Positions 1-5,158 of a DNA stretch of 5,405 nucleotides are shown here, in pieces (positions within the stretch are counted from its first letter, which is position 1; every line of letters starts with the position of its first letter). A program made the position numbers and the translations under genes. The DNA comes from Rhizobiaceae bacterium UBA1291 (GTDB lineage Bacteria > Pseudomonadota > Alphaproteobacteria > Rhizobiales > Rhizobiaceae). A model generated the notes under the pieces. That model saw only the letters and a program-made list of their open reading frames with translations, made no database searches and was not told the DNA's origin. The stretch spans positions 13,443-18,847 of the forward strand of contig DBUL01000191.1 in the NCBI GenBank assembly GCA_002307905.1, written 5' to 3'.

Positions 1-1246
1 TCGTTTCGAGATCATCACCGATCGGGTGGCAGGTGTAGGTCTCGCCGAATGGACCTGACGTGATTGCATGGCGCCCCTTCACCATATCGGGATGATCGGC
101 GAACCACCTGTTGATACGGACGCTATCACCCTCGCCTTCGGCCTGAACATCCGCGAGATCGAGCCAGCCGCTGTCGCCTGCACGCTCGTCTGCACGGCGC
201 TTCCGGAAGAACAGGATATCGACGACAACATCCGTGCCTGCGTCAGCCCGAAAGCTGCCTTCGGGCAGGCGGATTGCGCCAACGAGATCGGCCATGTCGG
301 CGATGTATTCGCAGGCGCGGGTATCGGCCTTGTCCATCGTGCCGGACGAGGTGACGAAGGCGGCAAGGCCGCCGGGCTTCAGCCTGTCGATGGACTTGGC
401 AATGAAATAGTCATGCAGCCGAAAACCGAGAGAGCGGAAAGCCGGATCGCTCTTCACCGTGCGGTCGGAGAACGGAGGGTTGCCGATCGCCAAGTCGAAA
501 TGCGCCGGTAACTCTGTCCGCGCGAAATCGCCATTGATTATTCTGGCCCGCGGCTGCAGCAGTCGGACGATCCTCGCTGTCACCGGATCGAGTTCCACGC
601 CGGTGACATGGCTCACCGTCGAGAGCACTTCCGGCATCAGCGCCGGAAACATGCCCGTGCCGATGCCCGGCTCCAGGATTCGGCCACCGTTGAAACCCAA
701 GCGGATCAAGCCTGCCCAGATAACGCGGACGATAAACTCCGGAGTGAAGTGGGCATATTGCGTGCAGCGCGCCAGCGATGCGTAATCACTCGGCGCGACG
801 GCGCTTTCCAAATTGCCACCGAGCTCTTCCCAGCCTTTGCGAAAGGCGTCTTCGCCCGGACGCCGGAATATGCTGTTGGCCAGATCCGAGGCGCCGAAGC
901 CGGTGAACTTGATCAGCCTTGCCTGCTGGTCAGGTCGGGCCGGAAGGCCCTGACGCTCGATCTCGTTCGCCAGCAGGATGGCGGCAATATTGTCACGCGC
1001 ACGGTCGCGCCACGATTTGCCGAGACCGCGCGAACCCTGCAGCCGGAAGTCGACCTTCGCCCGCATCTGCGGTGTGGGCTTCGGTTCTTTGCGAACCCTA
1101 GCGGCTGGCACCGGTGTCGAGGGCCGCGGGTCGATTTTGATCTCGCTCCCGAAATCTGCTGCTAAGCCAGGCACACCGAGATCAAAACCCGATGCGAGAC
1201 CTGTATTGCCGAACAAGTCGGCGGTGAAAGGATCGTCATGCGCCAT
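1..1246 (-). CDS. N-terminal part of large strawberry-notch/DarB-type methylase-helicase (runs off left edge)
   Basis: The minus frame from ATG at 1246 stays open to base 2, giving 415 residues with no stop. Residues 1-60 are low-complexity and proline-rich. An N6-adenine methyltransferase fold follows: a motif X-like YAHFTPEFI (about 164-172), the AdoMet-binding motif LEPGIGTGMF (191-200), the acidic GVELD (216-220), NGDF (238-241) and the catalytic NPPF (256-259). All expected methylase residues are intact. From family memory, alphaproteobacterial relatives are well over 1000 residues and carry a strawberry-notch-like superfamily 2 helicase C-terminally; that half lies outside the window. 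Phage P1 DarB, which protects injected DNA from restriction, has this kind of layout, so a DNA-modifying or anti-restriction role in a mobile element is likely but inferred. The start is supported by AGGAG seven bases upstream. It is the last gene seen in the minus-strand group, 99 bp after the DUF1419 gene. Confidence 0.88.
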   Translation of the reverse strand, partial: MAHDDPFTADLFGNTGLASGFDLGVPGLAADFGSEIKIDPRPSTPVPAARVRKEPKPTPQMRAKVDFRLQGSRGLGKSWRDRARDNIAAILLANEIERQGLPARPDQQARLIKFTGFGASDLANSIFRRPGEDAFRKGWEELGGNLESAVAPSDYASLARCTQYAHFTPEFIVRVIWAGLIRLGFNGGRILEPGIGTGMFPALMPEVLSTVSHVTGVELDPVTARIVRLLQPRARIINGDFARTELPAHFDLAIGNPPFSDRTVKSDPAFRSLGFRLHDYFIAKSIDRLKPGGLAAFVTSSGTMDKADTRACEYIADMADLVGAIRLPEGSFRADAGTDVVVDILFFRKRRADERAGDSGWLDLADVQAEGEGDSVRINRWFADHPDMVKGRHAITSGPFGETYTCHPIGDDLET

Positions 1247-1253
1247 TGGAAAA

Positions 1254-1258
1254 CTCCT
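1254..1258 (-). promoter_or_regulatory. Ribosome binding site of the methylase-helicase gene
   Basis: On the minus strand AGGAG is followed by TTTTCCA and then ATG at 1246. The seven-base spacing is near ideal and fixes the start of the large gene. Confidence 0.75.
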
Positions 1259-1280
1259 GTGTGGTGGCGCGCCAAGACAG

Positions 1281-1300
1281 ACTCGCCGTTGAGTGCGAGT
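1281..1300 (-). repeat. Short inverted repeat in the DUF1419/methylase gap
   Basis: ACTCGC (1281-1286) and GCGAGT (1295-1300) form a perfect 6-bp stem with an 8-base loop. It lies between the DUF1419 stop and the methylase ribosome site. There is no following T-run, so it is not a classical terminator. It could be a processing or attenuation hairpin, or chance. Confidence 0.35.
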
Positions 1301-1345
1301 GTTGCGAAGACGCGGAATGGTGAGATTCGGAAGTGAAGAGTGCCG

Positions 1346-1963
1346 TCAGGCAGCGATGGTTTCCGGCAGATGGCGGAATTGCACCGGCAGCTTGGCGGCG
1401 ATCTCCTCGTCGGTCAGATCGTCGAGCAGCTTCCAGATCTTGCCCTGAGTAGAGGGATAGACGAGCACGATCTGGCGATTGCGCAGATCGGCTGGAAATC
1501 TTTGGTCTGCATAGCCGCGGAAATCGGGACCGGTCGTGCTCCAGATATGATCGAGCTTTTCCCGGGCGCTCATGGCGCGCACTGGACGGGACTCACGTGC
1601 AATGATCTCGGCGCGCATCCGGGCGGGCGACTGGCGATCGCCCAGGTCGCAATAGCCGTGAAACCATCGGGACCGATCATCGATCGTCAGCGCAAAGAAC
1701 ACGCTGGTGACGCTGGCGGCCAGAAACTCGCGCATGGCGAACATGTCGCCACGGTAAAAGAGCGGAGGGAGGATCTCGAACATGTGGTCGTGATCGGCTT
1801 CGGATATCTCAAACCATTCGCCGACGTAGCGCGTGCCATTCATTCTGTTATCGTCGAACGGCGCCTGGGCGTGACGATTGAACAGGGCGTACATTTCGTG
1901 GCGACTGGCGACACCTTCGAACACTTTGCGATGTGCTGGACGGATTGCGGGGGAAACGAACAT
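1346..1963 (-). CDS. DUF1419 domain-containing protein
   Basis: A 205-residue protein matching, from memory, the DUF1419 family found on alphaproteobacterial plasmids and ICEs. Family-like segments visible are RKVFEGVASRHEMYALF near the N-terminus, GEWFEI (about 48-53), the LPPLFYRGDMFAMREF block (about 65-80), SVTSVFFAL, the FHGYCDLGDRQSPARMR block (about 101-117), EKLDHIWSTT and the C-terminal LLDDLTDEEIAAKLP. The length fits a complete member. No signal peptide, membrane segment or known catalytic motif is visible, so it is probably cytoplasmic; the biochemical function is unknown. ATG 1963 is preceded by AAGGAG six bases upstream. It sits between the TOPRIM gene and the methylase-helicase gene, all on the minus strand, and co-occurrence suggests a role in element maintenance or transfer (inference). 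Confidence 0.9.
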   Translation of the reverse strand: MFVSPAIRPAHRKVFEGVASRHEMYALFNRHAQAPFDDNRMNGTRYVGEWFEISEADHDHMFEILPPLFYRGDMFAMREFLAASVTSVFFALTIDDRSRWFHGYCDLGDRQSPARMRAEIIARESRPVRAMSAREKLDHIWSTTGPDFRGYADQRFPADLRNRQIVLVYPSTQGKIWKLLDDLTDEEIAAKLPVQFRHLPETIAA

Positions 1964-1969
1964 CTGCGG

Positions 1970-1975
1970 CTCCTT
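1970..1975 (-). promoter_or_regulatory. Ribosome binding site of the DUF1419 gene
   Basis: AAGGAG on the minus strand, six bases before the ATG at 1963. It supports the chosen start. Confidence 0.7.
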
Positions 1976-2069
1976 CGGGGTTGCGGCTAAAGCGAAGCCT
2001 GATCGACCTCTCTGTTCAGTCCTTTTGATTACCCCTCCTCAGCCGGCGCTTCGCGGGCAGCGGGTCAAG

Positions 2070-2087
2070 GGCCGCCGTATGGCGGGC
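2070..2087 (-). repeat. GC-rich hairpin just after the TOPRIM gene
   Basis: CCGCC (2072-2076), loop GTAT (2077-2080) and GGCGG (2081-2085) form a tight stem-loop about 8 bases past the TOPRIM gene stop. There is no U-tract on the minus-strand transcript. It may stabilise the 3' end of the message or act as a weak attenuator before the DUF1419 gene. No clear promoter is visible in this 131-bp gap. Confidence 0.4.
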
Positions 2088-2094
2088 GACAGCT

Positions 2095-3030
2095 TCACCC
2101 TTGATGCGCTGTCCGCGTATGCGGCAGCTCTCCTCTCTCCCTCATCTCCTTCAATTCCTCATTCCAATCCTCCGATTCCGGCCTCAGCCGCGAGAAATTG
2201 CAACTGGCGCTATCGGCGATCTGGCGCAGGCGATCTGCGAAGATTTCTCCCTGAACGTTGTTGTCGGTCGCGGCCACCAGCCATGCGCCTTCGCCGGAAG
2301 CCAGGGTCTCCAACGCCTGAGCGGTCAACGGCGACCAGCCGCCACCGGTGCTGACATAATGCGTGTCCGGTCTCGTCTGTTCGATCGCCGCCAGACTGAG
2401 CGCATCGATCGCCGCCTCTGTGACGCAGATCCGACGTGCGTCATTCATTCCAAACCGGAAGAGCGCCTTGGCGCCGCCGGTCGAAAAGCCACGCCAGTCC
2501 GGACCGCGCTCCTCCCAACCGATGACAGCGCCAGCCTCATCGACATGCTTCGCCCACATCGAGCCGTAGGGTCCTTCCCGAAGAACGTCTGCCTCGATGG
2601 CAGCAGAGATGACCTGCCATGGTAGCGCACGGCATTGCCGCAAATAGCTCCAGGTCGCCGAAGCGCGCCATGGTCGTTTTCGGTGGTTCCAGCGCTCAGC
2701 GATCGAAGCCACCGTCTGCTTTTGTGGGAGAAGTTTCTCCCAGGTCGGCGCGGTGGGTTGAAATTCGACAAGATCGCCGACGACCGCTAGAGCCTCAGCA
2801 AAACCGATCCCATGGAGATAGCTTGCGAGCGCGAAAACATCGCCCTTGGCATCCGAACGAGCGTCGAACCAGCCCCTGTCGTCGTGTATTACGATGATGA
2901 TGTCGTCGTCGCGCCGGAATTTGACTGCCCGGCGCGTGCTCTCTTTCCTGTCTATCGCGAAGCCCTCATGCTCCAGCACGGCTGCGCAGCCCACCCGGGT
3001 GCTCAGCTCCTTGATGTCGTTCTTTTCCAT
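2095..3030 (-). CDS. DUF3991 and TOPRIM domain-containing primase-like protein
   Basis: A 311-residue protein. The N-terminal part (about 1-90) resembles DUF3991, a degenerate relative of the primase zinc-finger region lacking its cysteines, with RGWFDARSDAKGDVFALASYL at about 52-72 (key residues W54, G63, D64). A TOPRIM fold follows at about 198-275: VTEAAIDALS (203-212) supplies the conserved Glu (E205), STGGGW (227-232) is the glycine strand, and VAATDNNVQG (252-261) the metal-binding strand. The canonical Asp-x-Asp is Asp-x-Asn here (D256, N258). A C-terminal DWNEELK (288-294) recurs in primase/relaxase-associated TOPRIM proteins. A role in DNA processing or replication of a mobile element is inferred. 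The start at 3030 is preferred over ATGs at 3222 and 3303 because AAGGAGG lies four bases upstream and the domain begins here. Confidence 0.9.
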   Translation of the reverse strand: MEKNDIKELSTRVGCAAVLEHEGFAIDRKESTRRAVKFRRDDDIIIVIHDDRGWFDARSDAKGDVFALASYLHGIGFAEALAVVGDLVEFQPTAPTWEKLLPQKQTVASIAERWNHRKRPWRASATWSYLRQCRALPWQVISAAIEADVLREGPYGSMWAKHVDEAGAVIGWEERGPDWRGFSTGGAKALFRFGMNDARRICVTEAAIDALSLAAIEQTRPDTHYVSTGGGWSPLTAQALETLASGEGAWLVAATDNNVQGEIFADRLRQIADSASCNFSRLRPESEDWNEELKEMRERGELPHTRTAHQG

Positions 3031-3034
3031 ATTG

Positions 3035-3041
3035 CCTCCTT
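3035..3041 (-). promoter_or_regulatory. Strong ribosome binding site of the TOPRIM gene
   Basis: AAGGAGG followed by CAAT and ATG (3030) on the minus strand. This near-perfect Shine-Dalgarno decides the start against the longer open frame that extends to 3303. Confidence 0.85.
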
Positions 3042-3091
3042 TATTTTTCCTGACTATTTGGGCCGTCAGCGCCCAGGCCGCGAAGATGGAA

Positions 3092-3174
3092 GCGCGCAAG
3101 GGCGCGGTTCGCAATGTGCAGATCTGCGGGACAAGCTCGCGGCGAAGCCTCCCTTGCGCGCGCATCAGCGCAAG
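3092..3174 (-). repeat. Competing stem-loops in the leader of the TOPRIM gene
   Basis: GCGCGCAAGGG (3092-3102) and CCCTTGCGCGC (3151-3161) are perfect 11-bp inverted arms enclosing 48 bases, which include the palindrome GCAGATCTGC (3118-3127). The arm at 3153-3159 (CTTGCGC) can instead pair with GCGCAAG at 3168-3174, with an 8-base loop. The two stems share bases and so exclude each other, as in attenuators. The region is transcribed on the minus strand between the small acidic gene and the TOPRIM gene if they form an operon. The repeats are seen directly; a regulatory role is inference. Confidence 0.55.
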
Positions 3175-3186
3175 CGGCACGCGCTC

Positions 3187-3197
3187 CCCCGAAGGGG
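3187..3197 (-). repeat. Small GC hairpin
   Basis: CCCC (3187-3190), GAA, GGGG (3194-3197). It lies just downstream, in the minus-strand sense, of the palindrome over the small gene's stop. With no T-run it is unlikely to be a classical terminator alone. Confidence 0.4.
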
Positions 3198-3198
3198 T

Positions 3199-3219
3199 GA
3201 TCGGCTCAATGAGCCGATC
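3199..3219. repeat. Perfect palindrome spanning the small gene's stop codon
   Basis: GATCGGCTCA (3199-3208) and TGAGCCGATC (3210-3219) are perfect 10-bp arms around one central base. The stop codon of the 59-residue gene (3208-3206) lies inside the left arm. As DNA it could be a protein-binding site. As RNA, extrusion would need a few central bases unpaired, leaving a stem of about 8-9 bp. Confidence 0.55.
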
Positions 3220-3385
3220 CATAGGCAAAGGGGTCATATTCGTTGATGATGGCGTCCTCGTCGCCGTCATACTCGGCGGAAGGCATGACGCCGATTTCTC
3301 CATCCACCTCGAAGAGGGTGACCGGGACCATCAGGGTCCGGGCAAGATCGAAGGCGTGGTTCTGTGCGAGGCTGAGATCCGACAT
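3206..3385 (-). CDS. Small acidic conserved-type hypothetical protein (59 aa)
   Basis: A 59-residue protein beginning MSDLSLAQNHAFDLARTLM. It has an amphipathic N-terminal helix (about 4-18), a short beta-like PVTLFEVDGEIGVMP segment (21-35), and an acidic tail with DGDEDAIINEYDPF (40-53) ending in AYGSAH. No membrane segment or catalytic motif is visible. I recall similar short proteins in alphaproteobacterial plasmid and ICE backbones but cannot name a family. ATG 3385 is chosen because GGAG lies six bases upstream. The frame is open to 3625, but that upstream part is arginine-rich and intergenic-looking, with no ribosome site. It is the first gene of the minus-strand group, 175 bp ahead of the TOPRIM gene. 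The compact acidic composition would suit a protein-binding or DNA-mimic role, which is speculation. Confidence 0.7.
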   Translation of the reverse strand: MSDLSLAQNHAFDLARTLMVPVTLFEVDGEIGVMPSAEYDGDEDAIINEYDPFAYGSAH

Positions 3386-3391
3386 GTGAGG

Positions 3392-3395
3392 CTCC
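3392..3395 (-). promoter_or_regulatory. Ribosome binding site of the 59-residue gene
   Basis: GGAG followed by CCTCAC and ATG (3385) on the minus strand. It is short but well spaced and supports the internal start. Confidence 0.5.
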
Positions 3396-3560
3396 ATCCG
3401 TTGGCGGGGCCAATCCCCGCTCGATGGCGCCCGTTCGATCCGGACCCGGCCGCGGTCACCTCGGCGGCGCAGCCAGAGAGGTCGCATTAGCTGCGAACCC
3501 CCTGCGGGTTGACTGCCCAAGGACGGGACTGGATTAGGGATGCCAGACAAGAGAGCTGGG

Positions 3561-3580
3561 TTGGCAACGCCAATGGTTGG
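3561..3580. repeat. Overlapping short inverted repeats, possible operator
   Basis: TTGGC-AAC-GCCAA (3561-3573) overlaps CCAA-TGG-TTGG (3570-3580), sharing the CCAA. It lies about 175 bp upstream of the 59-residue gene start. It could be a regulator-binding site for the minus-strand transcript, though such short repeats can arise by chance. Confidence 0.25.
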
Positions 3581-3738
3581 AGCGGATTGCGTTCGGGCTA
3601 AATTGCACGGCCACTTCCTGATCAAGCAACCTGCCGGTTCGGCTCTAACTCAGGGATGGAACTGCGCGGCTTCGGCCTACTGGGAAGGGAACCTTGATGT
3701 TACGTTACGTGTTGCTGGACAGACCCTGATCGACGTAC

Positions 3739-3823
3739 GCGTCAGGGATGGCGGCCCGAAGGGTGAAGACTTTAAATTGAAGGCTTCAGCGCAGCCAACA
3801 GCCCGGTCCCAGAGGGTGACGCC
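3739..3823. ncRNA. Multi-hairpin intergenic element, possible dispersed repeat or structured RNA
   Basis: An outer stem GCGTCA (3739-3744) / TGACGC (3817-3822) encloses three small hairpins. These are CCC-GAA-GGG (3755-3763); GAAG (3765-3768) with CTTC (3784-3787), continued by CTT/AAG inside; and CCC-AGA-GGG (3808-3816). The phrasing around 'GTCAGGGATGG', 'GCCCGAAGGG' and 'CAGCCCGGTCCC' resembles, from memory, a recurrent intergenic element of alphaproteobacterial genomes. This is not verified. It may be a degenerate repeat copy rather than an active RNA; the strand cannot be decided. Confidence 0.35.
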
Positions 3824-3907
3824 ACACTCAGGAAAGCAAAATCCCGCCTATGTGCAAGGATTAGGAACAACACATCCTGGCTTCAATTGACGAAACCTGG
3901 GGCTGAA

Positions 3908-4075
3908 TTACTCCACGCGCTTCCTCAGAATTACCTGATTGTGGAAACGGTCCGCAAGGGAAGCGACTGAAGCCGGCAGGCCTTCGGAGTCCGCGTTGGC
4001 TTGCAGCCTGATGGCCGGGTGTCCAAGGCAGCGGTGGCTTGGTATTCTGGGTTGGGACGAATGAGATTCTTCCAT
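3908..4075 (-). CDS. Possible 55-residue hypothetical protein or gene remnant
   Basis: A minus-strand frame from ATG 4075 to a TAA at 3908-3910, giving MEESHSSQPRIPSH at the start and ILRKRVE at the end. A TTG at 4111 could extend it by 12 residues. The middle, with LQANADSEGLPASVASLADRF (about 26-46), reads more like real protein than a shadow frame. There is no ribosome site at the ATG, no recognised family, and no other gene opposite most of it. It may be a remnant of a longer gene or non-coding. It is divergent from the HNH gene. Confidence 0.25.
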   Translation of the reverse strand: MEESHSSQPRIPSHRCLGHPAIRLQANADSEGLPASVASLADRFHNQVILRKRVE

Positions 4076-4126
4076 GATCGTCAGGCCCGGCGTGAACCGT
4101 TGAAAGCCCAACCGAAAACGAGAAAA

Positions 4127-5110
4127 ATGAGAATACTCGAGCTATCGGCAAGGGCCGTGTCGGAAAACAGCATTTCACAAAGAATGTGCTTTGCGTGCGG
4201 CGGTCCCCCCAGCACAGGCGCCGGCGAACACGTGATCCCCAAATGGCTTCAGCATAAGTTCAATCTCTTCAATGAGCGTCTTACCCTGCTGAATGGGACA
4301 CTTATTCCGTATCGAAATCTGACTGTTCCGTGTTGCGAAGCTTGCAACAACGGTTTCCTCTCCCAGATTGAAAACGCCGTGCAGCCCATTATTGAGCGTG
4401 GCACAGTAGAGACTCAGGACGAAAAACTACTCCTTGGCCGATGGTTGTCTAAAATCCTGATCGGCTTTCTCGTGAAAGAGACCGGCCTCTTACTTGATCG
4501 CAAGCGACCAGATAGCGGGCCGATGGTTCCTGCGCAATTCATCGAGGAACTGCAGCACTGCCATTTCGTACTCCAAAGCGCGCGAAAACCCACCACATTC
4601 CGATGCCTCCACGGCAACTTGCCTTTTTCACTGTATTTTTACGAGGTCGCCGATACCGGAGGAGATCAAGAGTTCGACCTCTCGACAAACATTTTCGGAC
4701 AGTCCGTAGCGATCAGAGCCGGCCGGCTTGGGGTGATATTTGTTAGCGACGGCGGTCTTCAAATGCACGCTGGCCCAGGAGGGCCTTACGCGCTCTCCGG
4801 ATCCGCTGTTAGCGGCGCCCAATTCAGCGAACTGGCGGCTCGTATTCACTACAAAGCCACACTAAGGGATGCGACGCATTTTTATATCACATCCGAGAAC
4901 GATGAGTTCATGCAGGTAGAGCAAATGCATGTTGAGTCATATTCAGGCCTAATTCCGGGCAGCGACGAGTTGCGCATCTTTGAAGAATGGGACGAGGAAG
5001 CGTTTAGCTACGCCCTGGCGGCCTACACACGATTTGACAGGTCCACCGTATTCGATGAGGGAACAAAAACGTGCAAGTCGACGCTCGGCTCCCTTCTGAG
5101 AGATCATTGA
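4127..5110 (+). CDS. HNH-nuclease-like zinc-binding protein with uncharacterised C-terminal region
   Basis: A 327-residue protein if started at ATG 4127. Near the N-terminus is a treble-clef HNH pattern: CFAC (C21, C24), GEHVIPKWL (33-41, with putative catalytic H35), then CCEACNN (69-75; C70, C73, N74) and GFLSQIE. This spacing matches a loosely defined group of HNH-like proteins with 'EHxIPxW...CxxCNN'. The remaining 240 residues match nothing I recognise. They include a hydrophobic helix-like stretch RWLSKILIGFLV (about 105-116) and an acidic end. No signal peptide is apparent. A DNA or RNA nuclease role, possibly in defence, is inferred only from the motif. The start is uncertain: the frame opens at 4001, 4127 has only a weak GAG upstream, and 4184 lies immediately before CFAC. 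Third positions are less GC-rich than in the operon, suggesting separate acquisition. Confidence 0.75.
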   Translation: MRILELSARAVSENSISQRMCFACGGPPSTGAGEHVIPKWLQHKFNLFNERLTLLNGTLIPYRNLTVPCCEACNNGFLSQIENAVQPIIERGTVETQDEKLLLGRWLSKILIGFLVKETGLLLDRKRPDSGPMVPAQFIEELQHCHFVLQSARKPTTFRCLHGNLPFSLYFYEVADTGGDQEFDLSTNIFGQSVAIRAGRLGVIFVSDGGLQMHAGPGGPYALSGSAVSGAQFSELAARIHYKATLRDATHFYITSENDEFMQVEQMHVESYSGLIPGSDELRIFEEWDEEAFSYALAAYTRFDRSTVFDEGTKTCKSTLGSLLRDH

Positions 5111-5158
5111 ACAAGTGGCGCACCCGCGCATTCAAGCCCGGCGCGCTATATAGGTCCT

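Larger units (their letters stand above)
3386..4126. other. About 740 bp without a convincing gene
   Basis: This stretch separates the minus-strand gene group from the plus-strand HNH gene and should contain promoters for both. No strong sigma-70 pair stands out. It holds several short inverted repeats: AACCC/GGGTT at 3496-3510, TTGGC/GCCAA at 3561-3573, and overlapping CCAA/TTGG at 3570-3580. It also holds the multi-hairpin element at 3739-3823 and a possible minus-strand small frame at 4075-3908. Open frames such as plus 3540-3890 lack a ribosome site, show mixed third-position use and cross the hairpin element. Confidence 0.6.

Noticed and set aside
68..1292. Several plus-strand open frames and a minus-strand frame at 366-79
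   Set aside because: All lie opposite or out of frame with the methylase-helicase gene, whose minus-strand frame carries clear methyltransferase motifs. These are shadows of GC-rich coding.
1340..1990. Plus-strand frame of 216 codons
   Set aside because: It is the antisense shadow of the recognised DUF1419 gene.
2101..3490. Plus-strand frames opposite the TOPRIM and small acidic genes
   Set aside because: The minus strand has recognisable domains and strong ribosome sites; the plus frames have neither.
3509..3537. Plus-strand TTGACT with a GATTAG 17 bases later as a promoter
   Set aside because: The -10 match is poor (three of six), and no convincing plus-strand gene follows directly.
3386..3625. 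N-terminal extension of the small acidic gene to 139 codons
   Set aside because: The extension is rich in Arg and Pro with no ribosome site, while GGAG precedes the internal ATG at 3385.
3540..3890. Plus-strand frame of 116 codons
   Set aside because: No ribosome site, mixed codon use, no family, and it runs through the multi-hairpin element; probably non-coding.
4001..4126. 42-codon N-terminal extension of the HNH gene
   Set aside because: No ribosome site at 4001, intergenic-like composition, and family members usually have the first CxxC close to the N-terminus.
3861..4178. Minus-strand frame of 105 codons
   Set aside because: Low-complexity composition, overlaps the start of the HNH gene, and has no recognised domain.
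5111..5158. Bidirectional terminator between the convergent HNH and HTH genes
   Set aside because: Only weak GCGC repeats with no stable stem plus T-run were found.
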